Shown here piece by piece: positions 1 through 9,014 of a stretch of DNA of 64,000 nt (positions within the stretch are counted from its first letter, which is position 1; each line of letters opens with the position of its first letter). This DNA is from Branchinecta lynchi. Lineage: Eukaryota; Arthropoda; Branchiopoda; Anostraca; Branchinectidae. Both the position numbers and the translations under genes were made by a program. The notes beneath the pieces were generated by a model. It saw nothing but the letters and a program-made list of their open reading frames with translations, made no database searches and was not told the DNA's origin. The DNA lies in the NCBI GenBank assembly GCA_023053575.1, contig JAKZAP010000022.1, forward strand, positions 18,290,489-18,354,488. Direction: 5' to 3'.

Positions 1-411
1 CAAAACCATAAAAAACACAGTGTAGCAATGAGAGAATTGGAAAAAATACCAAATTTCCTAGGTTTGAAATAATTCGGTGTGCGATAGCCATTATGGCACG
101 TAGGTTACATAGGATCAAAATAATACTTTCCATCTAACGCTCCAACTGTTTACAAATACAGTAGAGGTATGGTTATGTGAACGTCTGCTAACAGTGAACG
201 ACCGCCGAAGAAAAACTAAAAACCAAACCAGGCATTTTTTCCTAAAAACACTAGTAATAATCACTCACGCTTTTGTCGCTTTTTGAGTATTTTGCTAATT
301 CATCTATGCAAGTGACTCAGCTGACACCTGGTTTGCTTTTTATAATTTGAAAAGTTTTCCGCGAGGAACGCACCTTCCATGGAGAAGATGGCGGTCCAAA
401 CCGTCAGATAC

Positions 412-497
412 CTTCACAAGAGGAAGGACCTTTTCAATAAATTCAAAATTAAAGAAAGTTAATTGAATTTCTTCTTCAAGTTTGTGCCATGATAACC
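412..497 (-). CDS. candidate internal exon, unidentified gene 1
   Basis: On the minus strand a branch-point-like CTAAC and a TATTTCAG acceptor (506-498) precede 28 open codons. The exon ends exactly before a GTATCT donor at 411-406. It begins with 2 bases of a split codon, which fits the single base left over by the exon at 646-773; the joined codon gives Gly. The translation begins LSWHKLEEEIQLTFF and looks like an amphipathic helix. I recognise no family. No further exon was found in 1-411, so the gene would continue off the window. Splice sites and phase are seen; that it is transcribed is inference. Confidence 0.42.
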
Positions 498-645
498 CTG
501 AAATAGTTAGCTGTTTGCTGATATCAAGTTTGTTATTTTTCTTTTCCATTTTACTTTTTTATATGCAAGTAAGAAAGCCAAGGTAGTGGAACAGTTAACA
601 AGTGTTCACATAAGCATGTACAACTAAATAAAAAAAAAACAAGAC

Positions 646-773
646 CAGTGTGGTACTCCTCAATCAGCTTGTCAAACGTAGAAAATTTCGTCATCTGGAA
701 AAGAAGACTTTCTGCATGACTTTTTTGTCGAGCCAAAACCGCTACCCGGCAATCAAGTTCAAATCTAAATAAA
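646..773 (-). CDS. candidate upstream exon, unidentified gene 1
   Basis: The minus strand carries TACTAAC followed by CTACCAG, a textbook branch point and acceptor, then 42 open codons (LFRFELDCRVAVLARQ... to EEYHT) plus one base. The donor would be GTCTTG at 645-640, which is GT but otherwise weak. The 1-base overhang matches the 2-base start of the exon at 412-497 across an intron of about 148 bases. No recognised domain; the sequence is helical and charged. The weak donor is the main reason for doubt. Confidence 0.38.
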
Positions 774-866
774 CTGGTAGCTTGCGGTTAGTAAGAGAAG
801 GTAAACAGTTTTTGGATTAGGTTTTTAAAGTTTAGCTTTAAAAGCCAGCTTATTTGTATGGGCCAA
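774..866. other. short unassigned stretch
   Basis: Holds the branch point of the candidate exon at 646-773 and then ordinary AT-rich sequence up to the target duplication at 867. Nothing else seen. Confidence 0.3.
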
Positions 867-874
867 GTGCCAAT

Positions 875-1205
875 AGAGACGTTGCTAGCTTAAATGTTTG
901 GGGGGGGGGGGAAGGGGGGAGGCATTTAGCGACTGGCTGATAATTTTACCGACTATTTTTTACAGAAAAACGACCATTTTCAAGAAAAAAAGACTTTTGA
1001 ATAAAAGACGACTGATTTAAAAAAAAAAACGACTGTTTTGTCAAAAAATTGACTGATTTTCCGAAAAACCGACTGTTTTCATGAAAAAATCAACTATTCT
1101 TTCGAAAAATCGCGGCGCGACGCGTCGAATCGGTTATTTTGTACCGACAGGCCGACAAGATTGGGTGGGGGGGGGGCCTCCCTCCCCCCAGTCGTGACTT
1201 CCCTG
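875..1205. mobile_element. hAT-like MITE (family B)
   Basis: Flanked by an 8-bp direct repeat with one mismatch (AGTGCCAA at 867-874, AGTGCCAT at 1206-1213). The ends are weakly inverted (TAGAGACGTTGCTAG against CAGGGAAGTCACGACT). It carries G tracts near both ends and short phrases of the type ACCGACTGTTTT / CAGTCGGTAAAA. The same phrases fill the element at 46685-46902 and the G-tract repeat near 51180. The 8-bp duplication and CAG-type end suggest hAT. It has no ORF and must be non-autonomous. Confidence 0.55.
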
Positions 1206-2200
1206 AGTGCCATAGATAGATCACTTTTCCGTCGGTCGGTCCGGTGATCGCGAACTAGGGTACTTCCACGTGTGCTATGACGATGAAACTTGGCAGGCAT
1301 ATTAGGGACCGACCAAACTTGGAAATAGTCACTTCCCCAGTCTGACCATCGTGGGAGGAGTGGAGGGAGGGGGAACCCGGAATCTTGAGGTATACTTAAC
1401 TTTTGAACGCGAGACCTTGGCATCTGGAAAAATATCGTTTCTCAGGTGTAACACTTCTGATCCGGTCATCCGGTCATCCGGTCACACACGGAAATCGTGT
1501 GACACGCTCAGAGTGAGGGGTCGGGATGAAACTTAGTGGGAACAACAAGCACAAGCGATAGATACTTAATTGACAGAACCGGACAGGATCCGTGCACTGT
1601 GGGGGGAGTAGGGGAGGGGGGGGGGATTCCGGTGATCCCGAGATAAGGTACTTCCAGATGTGCCAGAACGAAAATTGGCAGGCTTATCAGGGACCCGACA
1701 AAGAATAGTATTTTCCCCGATCCGACCATCTTGGGGGGATTGGAGGGAGGGGGAATCCAGAATCTTGAGGTATAGAGTCTTGGTATAGAATCTTGGGTAT
1801 AGAAACTCTTGAGGTATAGAATCTTGAAAGGGTGACCGGATCCTTATGAAACTTGATATCTGGAAAGATCTCGTGTCTCAAAAGCCCCATTTCAAGTCCG
1901 GACCTGATTGGTCCCCCCTTTGGGGGAGTTGGTGCGGGGGGTGGAGGGGGCGGAAATCTTGTAACATGTTCGGAGTGGAGGGATCTGGGTCAAACTTGGT
2001 GGGAAGAACAAAATACAAGCCCTAAATACACCGTTTACAGAATTGACCAGATCCAGTCACTCTGGGCGGCGTTAGAGGGGGTGGGGGGGGTCCGGAATTC
2101 CGGTGATACTACCGGATGTGCTAGGACAATGAAATTTGCTTGCGCATTAGAGACCCAAGAAGATTGTTCGCAGATCCGACCATCCATTTGTGCTTCATGT
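1206..2200 (+). repeat. G-rich diverged tandem array (family A), copy 1
   Basis: Recurring phrases are CTTGGCAGGCATAT, GATCCGACCATC, GGGGGAGTTGGAGGG and ACAAGCACAAGTCC. G-rich blocks fall near 1350, 1600, 1730, 1920 and 2065. Related arrays lie at 24680-25530, 33161-34606 and 34845-36160. The left edge still shows AGTGCCATA followed by a GTCGGTCGG tract, as in the complete copy at 33161. The many short ORFs here, some in several frames at once, are repeat translations and not genes. Confidence 0.75.
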
Positions 2201-2400
2201 GTTTTTCTTACAAATGTGTTCCTTGTCTTCTTAAAGTGCGCATCTTAACCACAAAAATAAAAAATAAACTTTGGGCCAAAAGTACATTTTCATGATCTAC
2301 ATGGGCCCGTGGTCATCTTTACCTCAAGGGTTTTGCTTACAAATGAATTCCGTAAAGAATAAATATTCCTTGGGCCCAAGCTCAAAACGAAGAGAGACGT
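2165..2400 (+). repeat. family D satellite fragment
   Basis: Contains CTTAAAGTGCGCATC, CATGATCTACATGGGCCC and CTCAAGGGTTTTGCTTAC. These match the monomers of the higher-order array at 17735-18445. Smaller pieces appear near 53028 and 60510. Confidence 0.55.
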
Positions 2401-2511
2401 TTCGATATATTCATCCACCAGACGTGACTCCGATATGTCCCTTCCAAATTTTCAAATGGCGAATGAAGTTTGCTGCATTGGGCGAAATGCATGAAGTTCC
2501 TGAAAGGAACC

Positions 2512-2519
2512 TATAAAAG
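2512..2519 (+). promoter_or_regulatory. TATA box (TATAAAAG)
   Basis: A perfect TATAAAAG lies 69 bases before the first good-context ATG (AACATGA at 2588). A pyrimidine-rich initiator-like stretch follows about 30 bases downstream. It could belong to a host gene or to a retroelement 5' region; nothing here decides which. Confidence 0.4.
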
Positions 2520-2587
2520 AGGGAACTCGTGCGACTACTTTCATCCCCCAGCACCAAGTGTCTTCTCGAGAACCTGCAAGAGCCAAC

Positions 2588-3010
2588 ATGACCCAGAAGC
2601 GGGCTCAAAACGTGAATATGGACCCCGACACTACCACCGGACGAAAGACTGAACCCCAGAAAGCCTGGGGCAACAATTATAAAAATTCGAACCCAGATTT
2701 TGGGGAATTCAGGTTGAAAAACAACGTCCCAGCTTCAGAATCAGCTCATGACAACCACCAATACAGCATACAACCGACATTTCCGTCAAATCACTCACAT
2801 CAACGTCACCCACCATACAACTCCCCAATGCTTATCCCAGCATTTGCCCAGACGTTGTCCTGGACACTGGATGCCTCTACCACCGTTTCCGCGTCTTATC
2901 ATCAAGAAAAAGCTCACCCCTCTAATTGCTCTAGAAGACTAAGCACCCGACCCGACCAAAGCTCGAGGCAGAAAGCAGAAAGTTGGCTTAAGTACACAAA
3001 ACTGTGTTAA
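2588..3010 (+). CDS. unidentified 140-residue ORF after a TATA box
   Basis: Starts MTQKRAQNVNMDPD and ends with TAA at 3008-3010. It is rich in Asn, Ser, Pro and His, with no membrane segment or motif I recognise. The only support is the upstream TATA box, a fair Kozak context and length. It stops two bases before a LINE fragment on the other strand begins, so the natural gene may be cut off. It could be the N-terminus of a retroelement ORF1, a first exon, or chance. Confidence 0.3.
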   Translation: MTQKRAQNVNMDPDTTTGRKTEPQKAWGNNYKNSNPDFGEFRLKNNVPASESAHDNHQYSIQPTFPSNHSHQRHPPYNSPMLIPAFAQTLSWTLDASTTVSASYHQEKAHPSNCSRRLSTRPDQSSRQKAESWLKYTKLC

Positions 3011-3011
3011 A

Positions 3012-3230
3012 TTATTTGGTGTGTAAAGTAAGAATGCGGAAATTTGATTCGATTCCTTTTACTGTACGGCTTATATTCAAAATGTCGTCAGCGTAATTAC
3101 CCATCGATACATCTATTCCATCTAATATACAAGTTGTGAGTGCTTTCTCTCGATGTATTAATACACTATTATTGAAAAGTGGTGGGGAAGTCCCTGCTCC
3201 CTGTCGGATACCTTTTACCTTTCTTAATAG
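3012..3230 (-). pseudogene. LINE reverse transcriptase fragment (motifs B and C)
   Basis: One open minus-strand frame reads IRQGAGTSPPLFN (RT motif B, QG..SP) and then GNYADDILNISRTV (YADD catalytic motif C), ending at TAA (3014-3012). Spacing and order match a non-LTR reverse transcriptase. The piece is about 70 codons long and is cut at its 5' side by a 15-base G tract (3235-3249). It is a fragment and cannot be active. Confidence 0.72.
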
Positions 3231-3240
3231 GGATGGGGGG

Positions 3241-3630
3241 GGGGGGGGGAGGGGGCTGACATTTTCTAGTCCCTGACACTGTACCTTTACTCGTGCACTC
3301 TACTTATTATACATATTTCGTTGCACTCTGATCACAGACGAACTAACTCCCCTATAGTAAGCACATTCTAGGATATGGGTGCGAATACAAGAATCGAACG
3401 CTCTAGTCACGTCATGACCAGCCAGCACCAGAGTTTCATATTTTCATGGGCATGGGTTATTAATTTTGCAATCAGGCAGTGCGCGAATTTTTTGTGTATT
3501 TATACATTATGATGGGCAATAAAATTGTTATTTAATAACCAGAGTGACCTCAAATGGAATTCACATTGAGCCTATTGTTAGAAATGGGTCGCATCTACTG
3601 AAATCTTTCTCAAAAACTCTGAAACAGTTG
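3241..3630. other. unassigned sequence between LINE fragments
   Basis: Apart from the G tract at 3235-3249 I see no gene, repeat or element ends here. Confidence 0.3.
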
Positions 3631-3631
3631 T

Positions 3632-3994
3632 CTTAATTACTGCTGTTATGCCCGACCTTGTCTTGAATACTGCTGCCAGTTGTGGAATAACGGTTTGACT
3701 AAGGGGCAATCCAGTAGACTGGAGCTAATCCTGAAAAGAGCAATTAAGATTATCCTGGACCCAGTGTATGTTAGTTACGAAGAGAGCCTTTCAAGTCTTG
3801 GTCTCCCTTCCCTTGAGCAACGTAGGCACCATTTAGCAACAAGTTTTGGCCACAAATGTCTAAATTCTGAACTTCACAGATCAATGTTGCCCGACTATGT
3901 TGAACAAAATAAAAACAGGCCCAACACACGTAGTCAAACCCACTCAAACAAAGCTAAATTAACAAATTATCCAGCGGATGCAACTGAAAGATAA
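3632..3994 (+). pseudogene. LINE ORF2 C-terminal fragment
   Basis: Open frame beginning LNYCCYARPCLEYCCQLWNN and running to the stop at 3992-3994. The part ILKRAIKIIL...YEESLSSLGLPSLEQRR is the segment downstream of the thumb in CR1/Rex-type LINE proteins (QxRAxxxIxG ... Y..aL..LgLpsLxxRR). A related C-terminus occurs on the minus strand at 55474-55900. The 5' part including the catalytic domain is missing. Confidence 0.65.
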
Positions 3995-4267
3995 GTTAGC
4001 TCGTTTTTTCCGTACTTTGTTCGCTCGTTTAATAGTTCTTAGTCGTGTTTATCTGGTATTATTTGTCATTAGTCATTTGTCATTGGCCATTTATATACCA
4101 TTGAAAGTTTTCAGTTGACTTACCTTTGCTAGCTATCTTTGCCATTTTGGTCAATAAACGATAAATATACATATATTTAAGCTCATAAACAGGTATCACG
4201 ACCACAACAAACTAGTACCACGAGCAAAACAAATACTGACCAGAACTGCTGCCCTCGAACAACCCTG

Positions 4268-4525
4268 TTGAACGGTAGATCCACTGGGAACAACACTGAA
4301 GAGATAAATGGGGCTAGAACTCCCAAACATATACCACCACCACAGCCAACTAGGACATGGAGCAAAATTAAAAATGGACCGAAAGTCTTGTTTCTGAATA
4401 TATTTTTATCAAGCGTGAGAACGATAAATAACGAGACAGATGAACTGACCGTGATCCTTCTTCAACACCAAGTTGACATCGCCTGTCTAACGAATGGCCG
4501 CAAGATGGGACAGGCAGCAAGTTAG
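4268..4525 (+). pseudogene. LINE ORF2 N-terminal endonuclease fragment
   Basis: The frame contains KVLFLNIFLSS, then DELTVILLQHQVDIACLT. This matches the first strand and helix of apurinic-type LINE endonucleases (LNxxSL ... DEL ... DIxxLTET). After Gly-Arg-Lys the frame departs from the family. A proline- and glutamine-rich stretch precedes it. It lies just downstream of a LINE C-terminus of similar type (3632-3994), so two copies may have been joined head to tail or rearranged. Confidence 0.5.
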
Positions 4526-4689
4526 ACGCGACAGCAAAGTACATGCAATAGCAGCGCTTCTCATCATCTTAGATGAAAACGAATTCGGCACCACGGACCT
4601 TCACAAGATTGAGCATACAAAATTCAACCCACGCTACCAGTTATTGTACTGCCTTTCCAAATCTATAAAAATGAATTTTTTTTGTTAAG

Positions 4690-5135
4690 TTTAGAACATG
4701 TTTCAGCCTATACTATAAGCCTTGATCTGTTTCTAACGTAATATCATCGAATTGTCTGGATCGAATATTATTTTATTTACTTTTTTCCCGTAGCATCTTT
4801 TCTAATTTAACTTATTTATATTGTTCATATAAAACAAAGAAAATAATGTTTCATACTTTTTGTGGCTACTCCTCCATCCTCCAGTGACGTTAATTTTAAT
4901 CTATTTTTACCCACTTTCAAACTATTTACGTCACTTAACTTTTAAGATTAAAGCCCATATTACCTTTACTCTTCTTCCCCCTAATAACTAAATATTAAAT
5001 ATAAACAAAAATTTAACACTTACTTTTTCGCGCATCCATCATTCACACATACTCATCGTTCATCACAATACTTATCTTCAACTCTTTCAAAACACGACCA
5101 CAAACACCCTCAACCCTGACTGTCACTTGCTACCA
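4690..5135. other. AT-rich unassigned stretch
   Basis: AT-rich sequence with no convincing ORF or repeat. It ends at the target duplication CTCACACT (5136-5143). Confidence 0.3.
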
Positions 5136-5229
5136 CTCACACTCAGGGGCGTCGCTAGCCAGGGGCGTCACTATGGGGGGGGGGGACTTCCCCCACCCCC
5201 CAAAGGTCCTGAGAAAGTAATTTCGTCGG

Positions 5230-6170
5230 GCGAAGCCCGCGAAAGTTCACTTGTTTGTCGGCGCGAAGTGCCGGCAAACACAGAAGAAATAAAATTTTGA
5301 ATGCTTTTTGTCAGGCATCGGTCGACCCGTCGGCACATCGGGTGTTTTTATATGCAAGAAATAAAATTCTGCAAACGTTTGTCGGGCAAAAACATGAAGA
5401 AATCGAATTCTCCATGCTTTTGTCGTGCCTCGGTATTCTCGACGGCATATCGGGTTCTTTTTATACAGAAGGAATCCAGAAGAAATAAAAAAAAAAATAA
5501 GTTTTTTCGGGCGTCAGTCGACCCGTCGGCACATCGGGTTCTTTTTATACGCAAGAAATGAAATCCTGCAAACATTTGTCAGGCAAAGCACTGGAGAAAT
5601 CGAATTCTGCATGCTTTTGTCGTGCCTCGGTTCGTCGACACATCGGGTTCTTTTTATAGATAAGAAATCCAGAAGAAATATTTTTTTTATGCTTTTGTCG
5701 GGCGTCGGTTGACTCGTTGGCACATCGGGTTCTACTTACACGTAAGAATCAAATTTTGCAAACTTTGTCGGGCGCACCCGGTAAGTTTAAGTTTCATCGG
5801 CACAAGGGGTTTTACAAGTATGAAATCATGTTCTGTACAGTCTAGTCGAGCAAAAAACAGAACAACTCAAATGCTCGATGGTTTTGTCGGGCGTCGGTAT
5901 TCTCGTCGGCACATCAGGTTCTCTTTAAAAAAAAAAAAAAAAAAAAAAAATCAGATTCTGTAACTTTTTATCGGCGCATGCCGAAAGTTCAAGTCTCATC
6001 GGTACATCGGCTTCTATTTACGCGTAAAAATAAAGTTCTTTACAATCTTGTCGGGCCAAACACAGAAGAAATCGAATTCTGAATGCTTTTGTCGGGCGTC
6101 GGTATTCTTGTCCGCACACCGGGTCTTTTATACGTAAGAAATCAAATTCTGCAAACATTTGTTGGGAGCA
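5230..6170. repeat. dimeric tandem repeat, period about 195 bp
   Basis: CGGCACATCGGGTTC-like starts fall at about 5331, 5444, 5528, 5637, 5719, 5799, 5908, 5999 and 6112. Steps mostly alternate near 110 and 83 bases, so two kinds of half-unit make a ~195-bp dimer. A long A run lies at about 5927-5949. The short ORFs in this stretch (all rich in 'RRHIGFFLY') come from the repeat. Confidence 0.7.
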
Positions 6171-6189
6171 ACTTTTACGGGAAAAAATA

Positions 6190-6990
6190 CAGATTTAAAA
6201 AAATTCGCCGGCGTTGCTTAGGTCAACTTGTTCTGGGTACAGTCGTTGGAAGCTTCGCTTCTTAGCAAAAGTTGAAACGAAAAGCCGAGTATGTGAAATT
6301 AAGTATATGAACTTACCATCAAAGGAACATCTCAACTGATGCATTACAGTAAGTTTTACACAAAATTTCGCCTGCGGCGCATTTTGTCGTATTCCCTATT
6401 TGGAAGAACGGTGTATCATTTAGTTTTCCTTTTAGGATAGAAATTCTTGGGGTTTGAAACACTTTAAAAGCCGGAAATTGTATGGTACAATAGCTGAATT
6501 TTCAGGTAAAAAATAGGTTACAAAAATTTGTGGGCGCTTCGTTTAACTTGCCTTCGTACAGTAGTTGGAAGCTTCGCTTTTCAGCGAAAGTTAAAATGAA
6601 AAGCCGAATAAGTGAACTTTAAAGTACGAAATATACCGAAGGAATAACCTGAATTGATGCGTTACAGTTAGTTTACACAAAATTTCGCACTGCCGCGCAT
6701 TTTGTAGTATTCTTTATTTAGAAGAACAGTGTTTCATTTAGTTTGGTGTTTTAGGATTGAAATTCGCTGAAACACGTTAAAAGCTAGAACTTGTATGGTA
6801 GGTATAGCTAAATTTTTCCGGAAAAAAGGCTGATTAAACAAAATTGTTGTTGGTACAGTCGTTGGAAGCTTCGCTTTTTAGCGAAGGATAAAATGAAAAG
6901 CCAAACACGTGAACTTTAAAATACGAAATTACATCAAAGGAATAGTCTCAACTGATGCATTACTGTTAGTTTTACCCCGTTTCTATTCTG
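6190..6990. repeat. tandem repeat, period about 300-320 bp, 2.6 copies
   Basis: GTACAGTCGTTGGAAGCTTCGC begins near 6236, 6555 and 6853 and is followed each time by AAAATGAAAAGCC and TGATGCxTTACxGT. It fills the right half of the nested element. Confidence 0.65.
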
Positions 6991-8052
6991 TGCTGGCGGG
7001 AAATGTACGCCGTTGTCGCGAAGACATTTTTGAGTCCGTCGGCACAAACCGGACGTGCCCCCCCCCCCCAAAGGTAAATAGCTAGTGACGCCCCTGTCGC
7101 ATGCCAAAACTCAAGGGGGGGTTGCAGGGCGCACTGCCTGCGCCCTTCCGCCCATTTTAGCTTTTCGTCTCAGATGTAGTAATAAAACGTGCGATACCTT
7201 GCAAGCATTGAAGTCTGAAGAAGCCTAGTCGTATTTAGGACCTCAGGGGTGGTTTGAAAGGCTTGGGCGTGAGAGGTGACTACCTCAAAATATACGACAG
7301 ATTTTCAGCAAGGCTCAAGAGTCATACTCAAGCCGCCCCACAGCAGTTCCTAATGACTGTGTATCAGAGAGAATGAAAATGAGCGCCGCAGGCGAAATTT
7401 TTGTTAGTAGGCTATGACTTTTTTCGGGCAAAATATTGCTTCCGACAATAAAATCTTGATTTTAAGGTGATCCAAGCCACGAAATCCCAAGCCTAAAACA
7501 TGAATGAATTGACGCGAGCTTCCTGTAAATAGAGCCTACTACAAAAGGCGCCTCCGGCAAAATTATTTTGTGAAATCCTGTATGATCAGAATACGTCTTT
7601 TCGGATCCAAAATATAATTAAGGGCGAATGGCGAATCGAGAAAATGTGAGAATTATAGCTGGAAGTTGACAATGTGCTTTAGTTTGACCCTTTCAGATGG
7701 ATTATCCAGAAAAAAAAACGTGAAAGAGAGCTGACTTGTTCTGAGTTTCCAGTTAATCAAAAAACAAAATAAAAATCAAATGACATGTTGCAACAATCAG
7801 GCCCGTCGTTACACCGTCACTCATTTCTCACGAAGCAGATTTATTTTTGTAACTAACGAACTAGAAACTAACAAATTCTTAAAATTGTACGCCACAAGCA
7901 AAATCCGCCTGATTTTTACACGAATTAAGATATACTGGTACATAACATGTTAAAATTCTCATTCTGGCAAGCTCGAAACATGCGGCTGAGAATTCAAGAA
8001 CCCAGAACGACCTTTCCTGGGTGCGCGCCCGTTTAGCTGCACTTTTGTGTTC

Positions 8053-8190
8053 GGGCGCTCTGCGAGTGCCCAGATTAGCTTCAATTATTTGGTCGGTCGC
8101 TCTGCGAGCGCCAAGATGAGCTTAATCTATTTGGTCGGGCGCTCTGCGAGCCCCCAGATTAGCTTTTTTCTTTCTTCGAGGGGGTTGTGG
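8053..8190. repeat. 42-bp tandem repeat, three copies
   Basis: TCTGCGAG recurs at 8059, 8101 and 8143, exactly 42 bases apart, within CGGGCGCTCTGCGAG...ATTAGCTT units close to the right end of the outer element. A frame here encodes a 14-residue repeat, which is a consequence of 42 being divisible by three. Confidence 0.75.
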
Positions 8191-8223
8191 TACCCCCCCC
8201 ATAGTGACGCCCCTGCTCACACT

Positions 8224-9014
8224 ACCTATCATAACCCCTGGGCACAAAGTTAACAACAAATTTCATCGGAGCCTTCGGTCTTGTTTCTGTAGCAAATATC
8301 CGCTTGCTGGGATAACGATTTGTGGAGATTTCAGTGACATAAAACCTGACTGGATCGGTCCCTATAGCTCGTGCAACTTGTAATTCTTGTAAGGGGTGAC
8401 AATACACTCGACCTCATCTTTCGTTACCTTAAGAATTTTATTCTGAGCCCGTAGCTACGGCTCCGGTAGGGGTGAGTGACCACATGAGCTTAGTATGGTC
8501 ACCTAAAGTTGAGCAACCAATGGAAGAGAAAAAGAAAATTTCCTTCAGATCCTACAACGAAATTGCGTCCAAAGCTTCAGACTTGAGTTATCTAGGAATG
8601 ACTGGAATGAAGTACGCTTTTCGAAAAACATTTTCCTATATATCCTATATATTTATTTGTAACCCGCCTAATACACAAGGTGGTAGCTGAGTAAAGAGAA
8701 TAACAAAAATAACACAAGATAAATAACAGTATAAACACCCAAAATTTAGACATAATTTCTAACTGGGCCTGAAAAATTCATGAAAAACATCATGTACTCG
8801 GATGACTAGGATGACCACAGTCCTGTGGAAGGTTTTATTCAAAGTGGATGAACACACATTATGGATTTTTGGAGTGGGCCGTTTTCTGGGTGAAAGCTTC
8901 TGCGCTTTCCCAGACGGATGGTAAATTGTAAATATACACAGAATTCAGAATTGTAAATAATCACAGATTTGTACATATACACTTTGAACTCTCACATTTT
9001 ATCTTTCGTTATTT
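8224..9014. other. unassigned sequence between elements
   Basis: No gene or repeat recognised. The short ORFs at 8222-8407 and 8472-8690 have no recognisable content. A T run of about 24 follows at 9049-9072, inside the next element. Confidence 0.3.

Larger units (their letters stand above)
5160..7096. mobile_element. nested hAT-like element inside the 5144-8215 element
   Basis: The left end is CAGGGGCGTCACTATGGGGG and the right end, read inward, CAGGGGCGTCACTAGCTATT. Bases just outside are TCGCTAGC (5152-5159) and TCGCATGC (7097-7104), a 6/8 match that could be an eroded target duplication. On this reading it jumped into the outer element 16 bases from its edge. Its right end recurs truncated at 27835-27909. 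An alternative is that the left end of one element has been duplicated. Confidence 0.5.
5144..8215. mobile_element. hAT-like element with perfect 8-bp target duplication
   Basis: CTCACACT stands on both sides (5136-5143 and 8216-8223). The left end is CAGGGGCGTCGCTAGC and the right end ATAGTGACGCCCCTG; both begin CAGGGGCGTC when read inward. No transposase frame is visible in its 3072 bases. It is largely non-coding tandem repeats plus a second element nested 16 bases from its left end. The duplication length and CAG start indicate the hAT superfamily. Confidence 0.78.

Noticed and set aside
8047..8253. 68-codon ORF with a 14-residue repeat
   Set aside because: It is the 42-bp tandem repeat read in frame inside a transposon end; no start context or other coding sign.
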